This document shows positions 1-10,400 of a stretch of DNA of 64,000 nt, one piece after another. The stretch's first letter is position 1. The number at the start of each line of letters is the position of its first letter. Under the pieces are notes generated by a model. The model saw nothing but the letters and a program-made list of their open reading frames with translations. It made no database searches and was not told the origin of the DNA. The translations under genes and the position numbers were made by a program. Origin of the DNA: JADJLQ01 sp044227925 (GTDB lineage: Bacteria > Bacteroidota > Bacteroidia > Chitinophagales > Saprospiraceae); assembly GCA_044227925.1 (NCBI GenBank), contig JBGAVW010000006.1:1-64000 (forward strand). The letters run 5' to 3'.

Positions 1-23
1 ACTTATTCTTGTGAGTATTTAGT

Positions 24-1646
24 TTACAGAGGTTTAAATTCTGATGGCTTGATAAATCCCGGCGTTATGCTTTCTACTAATTTAGCGAAATGAATAAGCT
101 GTGGTTCTGAAAAATGTTTTCCTATGATCTGAATGCCTATTGGTAATCCCTCATCGTTTAAACCAAGTGGGACAGTAATTGAAGGTAGACCCAGCGCATT
201 TACCATCAGTGCATACGACCCGGATACCCAATACTGTACTTCATTGCCATCAATATTAATAATGCTACCCACTGGGCATTTTTTTATTGCCGGCATCGGC
301 ATTACAGGACAGATTAAAAAATCGTGATTCATGAAAAATTTTTCCCATTCTGCAATTATGGTTTTTCGATGCGTTATAAATTCTTTATATATATTTTCAT
401 CTTGAGTCATAGCTAAATCAAAAGACCTGGAGAGATCTATTGGTCCATTGCCCATTTTTTTGAAGCCATCTACTATAAATTTCCTGATAATCCAGGGCTG
501 CCCATACGTATTCAAATATGCCATCAATCCCATAAAAATCTGGAATTGTTCAGAAAAAGTATTTGGCATTGTATTCTTTGTTTTTACACCATGGAACCGA
601 AGGCTATCTAAAAATGTAGCAAGCTTGTTTTTGATGTCGTGATGTATTGGTATCTGGTATTCACCGAATTTGAGCGCATCGTACCACGCGATATCATATT
701 GGTTTAATGATTTGAGGGTGTCATAATCGTATGGTGTGCTTTTTAAAAGTTGATTAGGAGTTTCTTTCAATACATTCCACATCAGTTCAAGATCTGACAT
801 ATTGCGAGCTAAAGGACCTGCAACTGCCAATGCAGCTTTTTTATTATCAAACTTCATACCTGGAAATTCCTGGTCCCAGGTTTCTATGGCTAGCTCAGTA
901 GTCTTTAATCCATATAATCCGCAAAAAGCTGCAGGCACACGTATACTACCTCCCATGTCTCCACCTAACTCCAGGGGCACAAATCCGGCAGCTAAAGAAG
1001 CGGCACCTCCGCCCGTGCTGCCACCCGGTGTGCGGCTTGTATCATATGGATTATTTGCTGTAGGATATATTTCGCCCTGCGTCTGGTAGTCCATAAGCAT
1101 ATAAGGCACATTAGTGGTACCTATAATTATTGCCCCTGATTTTTTAAGTTGCTTTACTACAGCCTGATCTGAAGAAGGTATAAATCCTCCAATCATTTTA
1201 GCATTTAATGTGAGATACGAGCCTCTTACTGAGAATTGTTCCTTTACTGTAATTGGGACTCCATGCAAAGGACCCATTATCTTATCATGAGCTAATAACG
1301 AATCTGCCTTCACTGCATCATTTAAGGCCTGGTCTTCTAATAACCATGCAATCGCATTGTACTTATGATTATGATATTTGATATAGGATATGATATCCTT
1401 TACTATTTCTACTGAGGTAGCTTGTTTGTTTTTTATTAATGCCGCAAGTTCAATGGCAGATTTATAGATGAATTTACCAGCAGGTGGAACTTGGCTTTTG
1501 GGTGCTTCGAATAACTCGGCTTGTAAGGCAGGTACCGGCCCAGCTGGTTTAGGTATGATCGAAAATAAGTATCCACAGGCTATTGCTGCTATACCGATTA
1601 GGATTCCAATAACTATTGCTATTTTTTTGAATGTTTTTTTTGACAT
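24..1646 (-). CDS. Membrane-anchored amidase (amidase signature family)
   Basis: 540 residues. Amidase signature enzymes hydrolyse or transfer amides with a Ser-cisSer-Lys triad. All three are visible: Lys135 in ITVKEQF, Ser210 in the glycine-rich GGSTGGG motif, and Ser234 in GGDMGGSIRVP. A hydrophobic segment at residues 8-31 after a Lys-rich start suggests an N-terminal membrane anchor or uncleaved signal, so the catalytic domain probably faces the periplasm. GatA, the Glu-tRNA amidotransferase subunit, has no such anchor and no GatB/GatC genes are adjacent, so a free amidase is more likely. The substrate cannot be read from sequence. The gene is monocistronic here, with 156 bases separating it from the cytochrome gene upstream on the same strand. 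The start is the ATG just after an AT-rich stretch. Confidence 0.9.
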   Translation of the reverse strand: MSKKTFKKIAIVIGILIGIAAIACGYLFSIIPKPAGPVPALQAELFEAPKSQVPPAGKFIYKSAIELAALIKNKQATSVEIVKDIISYIKYHNHKYNAIAWLLEDQALNDAVKADSLLAHDKIMGPLHGVPITVKEQFSVRGSYLTLNAKMIGGFIPSSDQAVVKQLKKSGAIIIGTTNVPYMLMDYQTQGEIYPTANNPYDTSRTPGGSTGGGAASLAAGFVPLELGGDMGGSIRVPAAFCGLYGLKTTELAIETWDQEFPGMKFDNKKAALAVAGPLARNMSDLELMWNVLKETPNQLLKSTPYDYDTLKSLNQYDIAWYDALKFGEYQIPIHHDIKNKLATFLDSLRFHGVKTKNTMPNTFSEQFQIFMGLMAYLNTYGQPWIIRKFIVDGFKKMGNGPIDLSRSFDLAMTQDENIYKEFITHRKTIIAEWEKFFMNHDFLICPVMPMPAIKKCPVGSIINIDGNEVQYWVSGSYALMVNALGLPSITVPLGLNDEGLPIGIQIIGKHFSEPQLIHFAKLVESITPGFIKPSEFKPL

Positions 1647-1802
1647 ATTTATTTTTTTTGTAATAATTCTTTAAAGGAGCAGAGTTGAAAATGGTAGATA
1701 TTCTCACATCATCCCTTAAGACCAGTTAGATTCACATCTCTTTTTTTTCAATAACAATAAACGAAAAACAAAATGATATCTGCTCAAAAACATGACTTCT
1801 GC

Positions 1803-2738
1803 TTAAGTGCCTTTTTGCTTTTTTAATGCTTTTTCTAAAGTTGGAGAATTGGGTAAGGCCGGTAATGACTTAAGATAAAGGTATAAAGCCTCAAGCTCAA
1901 CATCTTCGTGTACTCCAATGCCTGGCCATGGCATAAATTTTGCATCTAATATTTTACCTTCCGGTGTCTTACCACTGCGCAACGTATTTTTAAAATCATC
2001 AAGATTCCATTTCCCAAAATTTCCTCCAGTGGTAATATTTGACCCAGGGGGCGAAACAGGATCAGGTGATTTAAAACCATTAAATTGCTCACCATGACAA
2101 GTAGCACAACCATGAAACTGCGTAAAATAGAAGCCATACTCTTTAGTGGCAGCTTTAGCTGGGGCGGTAATCGATTGGACTGCATCGTGTTTTATAATAT
2201 CATAGGGGTATAAATTACCAAAAAGACCAGCACCTGCCAATATATTTGCCATAAAGGTGAACTGAGTGGGCCCCATTGGTTTTTCAATTGGTTTTATGGA
2301 TTTCATATATGCTATCAGACATCCAAGATCCTGATCACCCAATAAACCTATTGCTTCTGAGGGCATTACCATTAATGGTCTGCCTTTAGGATTTATTGCA
2401 TGCCTTAACGTACGTACCCAATCTAAGTCGGTATAATTTTCAACTGCCGATCCTTGCGCCGGTGTAAGATTAGGACTGGACATATAACCTATTGCGGGAT
2501 CATTAAAAAAATCTTTTCCTGAATAATCATGCCCATGGCATTCACGGCAGCCAACAGCCAGGAGTTTTCCACGTTCGAGGGAGGCACTATCCGATGGTAT
2601 TGGAATAGCCGTCACCTGAGCTTCTAATTTTCGGGTGCCTAGTTTTACAAATTTAGATTTAAGGTAGAAACTGGCTATGGTAGCCACCAGTAATAGTGTG
2701 CCCAGTATGATGCTGATCCATTTAATTGCTTTTTTCAT
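1803..2738 (-). CDS. Diheme c-type cytochrome, membrane anchored
   Basis: 311 residues with two CxxCH heme sites, CRECH at 64-68 and CATCH at 211-215, in two cytochrome c domains. Residues 1-26 form a signal or anchor helix, so the hemes lie in the periplasm. The layout resembles the diheme cytochromes that serve as electron-accepting partners of dehydrogenases and sorbosone/gluconate-type oxidases. No dehydrogenase gene is directly adjacent, so the redox partner is unknown. The gene is divergent from the sensor kinase at 2881 and shares its 142-bp intergenic region, which holds a 22-bp palindrome. The family assignment is firm; the role is inference. Confidence 0.88.
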   Translation of the reverse strand: MKKAIKWISIILGTLLLVATIASFYLKSKFVKLGTRKLEAQVTAIPIPSDSASLERGKLLAVGCRECHGHDYSGKDFFNDPAIGYMSSPNLTPAQGSAVENYTDLDWVRTLRHAINPKGRPLMVMPSEAIGLLGDQDLGCLIAYMKSIKPIEKPMGPTQFTFMANILAGAGLFGNLYPYDIIKHDAVQSITAPAKAATKEYGFYFTQFHGCATCHGEQFNGFKSPDPVSPPGSNITTGGNFGKWNLDDFKNTLRSGKTPEGKILDAKFMPWPGIGVHEDVELEALYLYLKSLPALPNSPTLEKALKKQKGT

Positions 2739-2808
2739 ATTTGAGGATTTTATTGGATCAAAAATATATCTGTAAGAGAACTTATTCAGTCAGTAGAAAT
2801 ATAGAATT

Positions 2809-2830
2809 TGATACGCAGATCTGCGTATCA
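2809..2830. promoter_or_regulatory. 22-bp perfect palindrome, candidate operator
   Basis: The two half-sites TGATACGCAGA and TCTGCGTATCA are exact reverse complements with no spacer. The element lies between the divergent cytochrome gene (start 2738) and the sensor kinase gene (start 2881), ending 24 bases before the kinase's -7 box. That is where a transcription factor dimer would bind just upstream of the -33 region. Its role as an operator is inferred from position and symmetry. It lacks a T-run on either side, so it is unlikely to be a terminator. Confidence 0.6.
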
Positions 2831-2854
2831 CTAAACTTTTCTGGTTTTCTTAAT

Positions 2855-2862
2855 TATCTTTG
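2855..2862 (+). promoter_or_regulatory. Bacteroidota -7 box TATCTTTG for the sensor kinase
   Basis: Exact match to the Bacteroidota sigma-A -7 consensus TAnnTTTG. It ends 18 bases before ATG 2881. It overlaps a TTG at 2860 that could be taken as an upstream start, which argues that TTG 2860 is not transcribed and that ATG 2881 is the true start. Confidence 0.6.
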
Positions 2863-2880
2863 ACTGCCCTCATATTAACT

Positions 2881-4827
2881 ATGTATCGAGTAACTTTTAT
2901 ATACTTACTGGTTTTCTGGCAATCCATATTATCTGCTCAAAGCAATATCATAGACAGTATACGATCTCTCATACATCAGAACCGGGATACTATAAAAGTT
3001 TGTGATCTGTATTGGGATTTGCTGGATGAAATAGAAGAAGTCGATGGAGAAAAAGTGCTTTTGATATGTGATACAATTGAAATGCTGGCACGACAAATTA
3101 ATTATAAAAAGGGCATTGCCAGAGCTTTTAATGGCAGAGCTGAATATTATAAAAATAAAGGGGATATTCCGAAAGCAATTGATTTATTAAGGTTGGAATT
3201 AGTACTAAGAAAACAAGATAATGACAGCCTGGGTATGGGTCGGGCCTTAAATGATATCGGAGCCAGTTATTCAGAAATTTATTATACAGATTCAGCGATT
3301 CAGTATTATCTGCTTAATCTTAAGCTACAAGAAGAAATCAGGAATTATAAAAACATAGCGTCGGCCTATGCCAATATTGGAAATCTATACGCTGACTTGC
3401 AAATGCATGAAAAAGGAGTAGAGTATTTAAAAAAAGCCTTGCAAACCAGATTGGAACATAATGATGAAAAAGGATCGGTGTATACATTAAATAACCTGGC
3501 AGTAGCATTTGGAAAATGGAATAAACCTGATAGTGCTATTTCTTATTCATTGCGAGGTATAGAAATTGCAAAAAAGTATAATAATGTTTTTGTGCAGGGG
3601 GTCATTACTGGTGGATTGGCTGAAATATATAAAGACAAAGGTGAATACCAAAAATCTATCGGGGCGGCGACGAACTCGATAGAGTTGCTTACGAAAGCCA
3701 ACCGAAGACCCAATCTGGTATACCCATTGGTAAACCTGGCTGTTGTGTATAATATTTTAAAAAAACCATCTGACGCTTTAATCAACCTGGATAAAGGATA
3801 TGTCATTATGAAAGAACTGAATCTGATGAGTCCATTAGAAATATATCTTCAGGAATATGCAAACGCCTATGAACAAATGGGCAATTACAAAGAAGCGTTA
3901 AAATGGTGGAAAGAGTTTATGGTCCTGGATGATTCCTTGTTTAAATCAGAAAATAATAGAATACTTGCTGAAACGGAAACCAAATATCAGACTCAAAAAA
4001 AAGAGACTGAAATTGCACACCAAAAGCTATTGCTGGTTGGTCAAAATGAACAAATACTAAAGCAACGGCTTTGGATTGGAGGATTATTTAGTGCCATTGG
4101 CCTAATGGCTTCCTTATTTTATGCCTACTGGAACAGATTCAAAAGAAAGAAGAAGGAAGAATTGGATGCTGCAGTCATTCGAGAACAAAAGGTCGGATTG
4201 AGGGCTGTGATTGATGCACAAGAGGAGGAAAGAAAAAGGGTAGCGAAAGACCTGCACGATGGAATAGCTCAGGAAATGGTGGCATTGAAGCTTGGGATAA
4301 ATGTATTGGAACAAAAAATTAAAAATCAGATGCCTGAACAGGTATCGCATATACAGGAACTCAGTGAGCAAATTGACTCCACTACTAAAGAAATCCGTAC
4401 TATTTCTCATGTGATGATGCCACCTGTTTTGGAATCAAAAGGATTGGCTCCCAGCCTGGAGTTATTATGCCAGGCCACATTAAAGAATGCTGGAGTGGAT
4501 TATCAGATAAATATAGAGGGGATTACGGATCAGATAGATGATAAAATAAAGATCGGAGTATATCGGGTGGCTCAAGAACTAATTAATAATATCATCAAAC
4601 ATGCGAATGCAAATAAGGTTTTGATTATTTTATCACTTACTGGAAGCAGTCTTTTGCTCAAGATAGAAGACGATGGCAAAGGTTTTAATTTTGAAGAAGA
4701 AAGGTTTAAAGGCAGTATGGGTTTATTGAACATGATCAGCCGAGTAAGTACCCTGGGCGGATCAATACAAGTCCAGTCCGTAAAACCACATGGAAGTTGT
4801 AGCACAATTCAAATTCCAATAAAATGA
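2881..4827 (+). CDS. TPR-containing sensor histidine kinase (HisKA_3 type)
   Basis: 648 residues from ATG 2881; an in-frame TTG at 2860 lies inside the promoter box and is rejected. Domains in order are a signal peptide (about 1-19, ending SAQ), tetratricopeptide repeats (about 70-365) predicted to be periplasmic, a transmembrane helix (about 397-417), a short coiled linker, a dimerisation/phosphoacceptor domain with His459 in KDLHDGIAQE, and a C-terminal HATPase with an N-box (ELINNIIKHA) and G-boxes (DDGKGF, GLLNM). This is the NarX/DegS-like kinase class common in Bacteroidota. It is translationally coupled (ATGA overlap) to the NarL-type regulator, surely its partner. The signal sensed by the TPR domain is unknown. 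Confidence 0.92.
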   Translation: MYRVTFIYLLVFWQSILSAQSNIIDSIRSLIHQNRDTIKVCDLYWDLLDEIEEVDGEKVLLICDTIEMLARQINYKKGIARAFNGRAEYYKNKGDIPKAIDLLRLELVLRKQDNDSLGMGRALNDIGASYSEIYYTDSAIQYYLLNLKLQEEIRNYKNIASAYANIGNLYADLQMHEKGVEYLKKALQTRLEHNDEKGSVYTLNNLAVAFGKWNKPDSAISYSLRGIEIAKKYNNVFVQGVITGGLAEIYKDKGEYQKSIGAATNSIELLTKANRRPNLVYPLVNLAVVYNILKKPSDALINLDKGYVIMKELNLMSPLEIYLQEYANAYEQMGNYKEALKWWKEFMVLDDSLFKSENNRILAETETKYQTQKKETEIAHQKLLLVGQNEQILKQRLWIGGLFSAIGLMASLFYAYWNRFKRKKKEELDAAVIREQKVGLRAVIDAQEEERKRVAKDLHDGIAQEMVALKLGINVLEQKIKNQMPEQVSHIQELSEQIDSTTKEIRTISHVMMPPVLESKGLAPSLELLCQATLKNAGVDYQINIEGITDQIDDKIKIGVYRVAQELINNIIKHANANKVLIILSLTGSSLLLKIEDDGKGFNFEEERFKGSMGLLNMISRVSTLGGSIQVQSVKPHGSCSTIQIPIK

Positions 4828-5465
4828 ATTCTGAAAAAATTAAAATACTAGTTGCAGATGATCATCATTTGGTGCGAAAAGGGTTCGTTGCATTATTGAA
4901 CGAGATGAGTGAAGTGGAAATTGTAGGTGAATCAGCCAATGGAAATGAGGTGCTTCAGGTATTAAAAAGAGGTGTCCGGCCTAATATCATATTAATGGAT
5001 TATGAGATGCCCATACTAAATGGCCTGGAAACATTGAAAATTATTAAATCGGATTATTTCGGGATAAAGGTGATTATACTCACCATGTTACAAGATAAAG
5101 AGCTGGTAGAAGCTTGTCTTAAAAACAATACCGACGGATTTTTATTTAAAAATATTTCTTTTGATGAATTAAAATTGGCTATCAATAAAGTAGCCAGCGG
5201 TGAAAAATATTTTAACAGTGATGTTGCTTTAATCTTAAGTGGACAAAGTGAAAGTCATATTTCAGGTCACAACAAATTGTCCACAAGAGAACTGGAAATA
5301 GTAAAACTGGTTGCAGAAGGGAAGACCAGCACCGAAATCGGGTCGCTCTTATTTATCAGCCCTCGCACGGTGGATACACACAGGAATAATATTTTGCAAA
5401 AGCTGGAATTGGAAAGCATACCAGCATTGGTAAGATGGGCCATAAAGAATAAAATCATTAGCTAA
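4824..5465 (+). CDS. NarL/FixJ-family response regulator
   Basis: 213 residues with an N-terminal receiver domain (about 6-122), phosphoacceptor Asp59 in ILMDYEMP and the acidic pair at 12-13. A C-terminal LuxR-type helix-turn-helix spans about 148-210, including TSTEIGSLLFISPRTVDTH. Its start codon overlaps the kinase stop by 4 nt, so the pair is a coupled two-component operon. The 22-bp palindrome at 2809-2830 is a plausible binding site for its dimer, that is, autoregulation; this is inference. Target genes beyond the operon are not evident. Confidence 0.95.
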   Translation: MNSEKIKILVADDHHLVRKGFVALLNEMSEVEIVGESANGNEVLQVLKRGVRPNIILMDYEMPILNGLETLKIIKSDYFGIKVIILTMLQDKELVEACLKNNTDGFLFKNISFDELKLAINKVASGEKYFNSDVALILSGQSESHISGHNKLSTRELEIVKLVAEGKTSTEIGSLLFISPRTVDTHRNNILQKLELESIPALVRWAIKNKIIS

Positions 5466-5513
5466 GGAAGCTATCGGGAATATTGGGCTATTTCGTAGTG
5501 CCAGAAAATAAGT

Positions 5514-5757
5514 GACTGGATCTTTTTGTAATTCCTCCTGAACCTTCTGTAGAGCATTTCACTACATCTCTTGCACTGGAAAAAATGCACAGGCTGCCAT
5601 CTCCACAATAATTAATTATTTGACCATGATTTTGTATGGCTAGTTTTTCCAGTGTGGAATTGTAATGTTTGATCACAGAAACTGTCTTGTATTCATCAGA
5701 TCCCAGCATCGAAAGGTATACAACGATATCAATGAACATACTGGCTGCAAATTACCG
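5514..5757 (-). pseudogene. Decayed adenylate/guanylate cyclase remnant
   Basis: The 83-codon frame from 5739 reads MFIDIVVYL...HGQIINYCGDGSLCIF...VVKCS. It aligns with the intact class III cyclase at 40773 (MFTDMVGYT, NDMGDGSMSIL, VIKCA). Three lesions are visible. Upstream of the Met, homology continues as R-stop-FAAS with an in-frame TAA at 5752-5754, where the intact gene has RKLSAI. After KCS a one-base insertion near 5544-5548 shifts the frame; the next frame then reads VQEELQKDP (5517-5543), matching IQKELQEDP. Beyond that all cyclase homology ends, so the Asn/Arg half of the active site is gone. It faces the end of the regulator gene on the opposite strand. Confidence 0.8.
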
Positions 5758-5896
5758 GGATTGATTCATAATGGATAATGAAGTTTTTACTTATGCATAC
5801 CTATAATTATTTATAAGCACTAATTAGAATTGGCATCATTAAACACAGTCAGGTACTATTTCCATACGCCAAAGCAGGCGGTCAGAATAAAAAAAA

Positions 5897-5918
5897 AGCC
5901 CAGGTAAATACCCGGGCT
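5897..5918 (-). terminator. Rho-independent terminator of the susCD operon
   Basis: Hairpin AGCCCAGGT / ACCCGGGCT with one A-C mismatch and a 4-base loop. On the minus strand it is followed at once by a run of nine T (5889-5897 as A on the plus strand). It lies 33 bases after the SusD stop codon. Confidence 0.8.
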
Positions 5919-5950
5919 CGTAATTGAGAATATAAAATTCGATTTGAGAT

Positions 5951-7471
5951 TTATTGTTTATCCCACCAAACACGGGTATCGAGATCATCGGCACCTTGTC
6001 TTGCAATGGCTGCTTTTACATTGGTACTATTTACTGATATTTCTGAGTTTGGATAAGTAAGTCTTCTTATAAATTCGCCTTTTATTGCTTTACCCGCAAA
6101 AGGATTAGGAGCCAGTTTGGGGAACCCTGATCTCCTGAAATTGGCGAAAACTTCAGGTCCATTCATAAATGAAGAAACCCAATATTGAGTATTTATTTGC
6201 TCAAGTCCTTTCGCTGCATCATATGGATTTGCATCTAGGTATTTTGTAATATCTGCGGCGGGAACTGCAGATCCTGCATCGTGTGCAGCACATTCTTCCA
6301 TGTGGGCTCTAACTCCATTTTTGAATGCATCGGATGCTGACCCGGTAGCCCATCCTCTTTGGATAGCCTCGGCCAGTAATAATGAAGTCTGAGAATAAGT
6401 CAGAATAAACATGGATGCAGTATTTTTAGCAAAGCGGGTACGATCTACCTGGCTAAAATCATAAAAACTGGCTAGTTTTTGTTTAGCAGCTTCTGCAACA
6501 GCACCAGTATTATCCAGACCCATAGGCATACCAATCTGAAGAGAAGTGTCCTGGCTGGCTTTGGCTGCAGTTTGTTCCGGACCTGACTTTGCTCCCACAT
6601 ATCTCACAGCGAAAGCCCTCAATCGAGGGTCAGCTGTTCTTTTTAAATAATCCACAAAAGGTGCGGTAATATAAAAATTGGCAGCTTCTGTACTGTTGAG
6701 CATCTGGCCTACTCCATTGGTATAGTTAGCATCGTGCCTGATTACGGCATTGTCGGAATTGGCGGTCATTAAACCTCCTGCAACTGCTTTTTGCACCGTG
6801 GACTGAGCAAGAGCTGGATCTATCTTCACCAGGCGCATACCGGCCCTTAATAATAAAGAATTACCGAATTTTTTCCATTTGGTAATATCACCACCATAAA
6901 GTAAATCGGAAGTTTCTATGGTTTTACTTGCATCCAAAGCAGCAGTGGCATCAGAAATGGTTTTAATGATATCCGCATAAATGTCTTTTTGAGCATCGTA
7001 TTTAGGATAAGTTACCTGTTCCAGATATCCTTTACCAGCTTCAAAGTAAGGAATATCTCCATAGGAATCAGTCAAAATCATGAACCCGAAAGACTGAAGG
7101 ATTTTGGCCATATTATTAAGATTACTTCTGGCCGGCACATCTTTAGTCTGTTGAATGACATCAACTGTATTCCTGATTACGGAGCGATAAAATCGTACCC
7201 AATTTTGATTGGTAGCTTCCCGATTATCCTGGTTATAATTAGCTCCGGTGAGTACACCAGAGTTGGGAGAAATCATTTGCTGCACAATTCCCATTTCATA
7301 TTGTACGGTAGTGGCAACAAAAGAAGTATTAATTATTGCATTGTTTAAAATAAATGCTGGATTAATGGATGTGGCTGCATTTTTATTGATATTGAGATCA
7401 TCGAATCCCTCATCGCACGAAACGATGAGTAATGCAATTATTAAGAGATTATATTTAAATAAATTTTTCAT
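5951..7471 (-). CDS. SusD/RagB-family outer-membrane lipoprotein
   Basis: 506 residues. Lipoprotein signal peptide with lipobox IVSC and Cys19 as the lipidated residue, followed by DEG. The body is the alpha-helical SusD-like fold, closer to the SusD-like_2 branch (DDLNINKNAATSINPAFILNNAI near the N-terminus; NSEISVNSTNVKAAI near the C-terminus). It acts as the surface lid that captures oligomeric nutrients for its SusC partner, encoded directly upstream 14 bases away. No glycanase or polysaccharide enzyme flanks the pair, so the ligand is unknown and need not be a glycan. A hairpin terminator closes the operon. Confidence 0.93.
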   Translation of the reverse strand: MKNLFKYNLLIIALLIVSCDEGFDDLNINKNAATSINPAFILNNAIINTSFVATTVQYEMGIVQQMISPNSGVLTGANYNQDNREATNQNWVRFYRSVIRNTVDVIQQTKDVPARSNLNNMAKILQSFGFMILTDSYGDIPYFEAGKGYLEQVTYPKYDAQKDIYADIIKTISDATAALDASKTIETSDLLYGGDITKWKKFGNSLLLRAGMRLVKIDPALAQSTVQKAVAGGLMTANSDNAVIRHDANYTNGVGQMLNSTEAANFYITAPFVDYLKRTADPRLRAFAVRYVGAKSGPEQTAAKASQDTSLQIGMPMGLDNTGAVAEAAKQKLASFYDFSQVDRTRFAKNTASMFILTYSQTSLLLAEAIQRGWATGSASDAFKNGVRAHMEECAAHDAGSAVPAADITKYLDANPYDAAKGLEQINTQYWVSSFMNGPEVFANFRRSGFPKLAPNPFAGKAIKGEFIRRLTYPNSEISVNSTNVKAAIARQGADDLDTRVWWDKQ

Positions 7472-7485
7472 GTCTGATCGTATTT

Positions 7486-10400
7486 TTAAAATTTAACATT
7501 AAGATTAAATCCAATACTTCGGGTCGTAGGAAGTCCTGTAGATTCCATTCCAACCAAATTATCAGATGTATAACCAAATGATTCTGGATCTATATTGGGT
7601 ACCCATTTTTTGAGCATCAATACATTATTGGCAACAAAGCTCAATTTTATGCCTTTGATAAAAGTGGTAGCAGGTATTAGTTTGGATAAATCGTATCCTG
7701 CAGTAATCTGTCTTAGTTTCCAGTAGCCGCCATTGTAGATTATAGGTTCTATTAATTGTTGCGAGCGAACGACTTCCCAATAAGGTTGGACGCCAGCCTT
7801 GACTGTGTTGGCTTCTCCTTTTTCATTCACACCGACTCCAATAACACCACCTTCTGCTCTTCCCAATAGAGTCTGCTTATGTAAGCCATGTCTGGTAGCA
7901 TTAAAATTAGTACCGGATAGCATCATGTTGCCTAATTTGAAATCAATCAGGAAAGAAAAGCTCAAATCTTTATAGGTAAATGCATTATTAAAACCTCCGT
8001 TCCATTTAGGAAGTGCCGAACCAAATGATATAAGATCGACAGTCCTGAGCGGTATACCGTTTGATCCAAATATTTGTCTTCCCTGGGCATCTTTTCTAAA
8101 GCCAAATCCGTAAATCTGTCCCATTTCCTGACCTACTACTTGTCTTAATTCTCCATTGAATACGTGGGTGCCCACGGTAATCCTTTCACCAGGTGTTTCA
8201 GTTAATAGCTTGAGTACTTTAGTTTTGTTAAAAGCACCATTTATGGTGAGATCCCATTGGAAGTCTCCAACCTTTAATGGTGTTAGATTTATCAATCCTT
8301 CAACACCGTTGGTACGGCTGGTACCACTATTGATCAAGGTATTAACAAAGCCAGAAGCATCAGATACTTGAGCCGAAACGATTTGATCATTAGTGACTTT
8401 TTGATAGATGGCAAAATCCAAGCCTACTCTGTTTTTAAATAGTTTTAATTCCAAACCAATTTCCTTTTCTGTTGCACGCATTGGTTTCAGATTTGCATTA
8501 GGAAGGGTATTTCCAGACGAACCCCCTAATGGTTGGGCAGCACCTGCTGGGTTGGGGAATAGGTTTGCATTTACACCATAAAATAGATTATTTGCATACG
8601 GGTTTACATCTGTATCGGATCCAACTTCAGCATATGCTGCACGAAGTTTTCCAAAAGTAAGCCAGGCTGGGACACCATCACCCAATGCTTCACTAAATAC
8701 AAATGAACCTGAAACGGAAGGATAGAGAATGGATCGGTTAGCAGGACTCAAGGTTGAAAACCAATCATTTCTCACTGTCCCGTTAATGTATAAAAATCTT
8801 TTGTAGGATACCTCTGCAGAACCATATACAGAATTTACAGCTCTTTCTGATAAGTTATAAATAGGGTCTTTTACCCTTGAATTTGCTACTGTATATAATC
8901 CGCGGACTACAAAATCCTGTGCAAATACGTTGTTTTGATCTGCTCGTCTGTACATTTGGTTACCTCCGGCAGTAAGATCTAAACCAAAATCACCAAATTC
9001 CCTGGAGGCAGAAATCAATATGTCAGCATTGGTTTCTCTGAATCTACGAGATTCCTGAGTAAATGAGCCATTTACAAAACCAGCGGGAGCAGCTGCTAGC
9101 GATGCCTGACCTGTTGGGAAGTTGTTGTATTCCTGATCCCTTGACCAATAATCCTGGCCAACTCTTCCTTGCACAGACAGCCAATCAGTAATATTGTATT
9201 TAACGGAAATATTGCCGTACAATCTGTCTCTGACAATATTGTTGAATTGTTCAGAAAGAGTAAAATATGGATTGGTCCTATTCATAAACCGGGAATAGAT
9301 AAATTCATTACCCGCTGCATTAAATTTTTTAGCCTCCAGCAAATCCAATGGCATGCTGTTAGCTAAATTGTAAAGTGATGTGGGAATCGAATTATCCTGA
9401 TTGGCAATATTGGGAGGATTAGTATTATTTTCTTTGGAATAATTTGCACTTCCTGAAATGCTAAGTGATTTGGAGAAGTCATAAGCAAATCCAAGGTTTA
9501 AAATTTTACGGTCAAATTTATTATTTGGTACTATACCGAGATTGTTGGTATTGTTAAAAGAAAGATTAAATCCTCCTTTATCTCCATTAGAGGCCATGGT
9601 AATGGTATTCGCAAAGTTTTGTCCATTTCGGAAAAATTTTCTGATCCTGTCGTATTGCGGCTCATAGGGGACAGTAACATTATCGAATAAAACCTGGGTC
9701 ATACCGGGTGCAAATTTTTCACCAAATGACCATTGCCCTGAAGTAGGATTAGCTGAAGTTGGTCTTACTCCATTTTCTCCTTGTCCATATTCGTATTGAT
9801 AATCGGTAAAATCCAACGGAGTATCGTTTGTATAATTGGAATTGAATGTAACTCCAATGCCTTTTGATTTGGAATCTCCTCTGGTTTTGGTTGTAATCAT
9901 GATTACACCGTCCTTGGCCCGTGAACCATAAAGTGCAGCTGCAGTAGCCCCTTTGAGCACAGTCATGCTTTCAATATCATCAGGATTGATACTGCTTAGA
10001 CCGTCACCACCATCAGAGGTAGTTCCTCCACCTCTAAGACCAATAGAGTTGTCAGCACCGGCATTTCCGGGATTATATCCAAAATTGGTATTGTCAATGG
10101 GTACACCATTAACAACAATCAGTGGATTATTTTGTCCATTAATTGATGACTGACCACGAATTCTGATTTTAGAAGTACCACCAGGTCCGGTACCCAATGA
10201 AGAAATGTTTACACCGGCAATTTTACCCTGAAGGGTATTCATAAAATTGCTGGATTTATTTTCAGCTACTAATTCTTTTGAAATAGTACTGGTAGCATAT
10301 CCGAGTTTTTTAGCCTCTTTACGGATACCCAGGGCTGTAACCACGATTTCATCGAGTGCTTCTGCACTTTCTGCCAGGATGATATCAATGATTTTTTGAT

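Noticed and set aside
802..1089. 95-codon plus-strand frame inside the amidase gene
   Set aside because: It is the shadow of the conserved amidase signature on the other strand; low-complexity Pro/Ala content and no start context.
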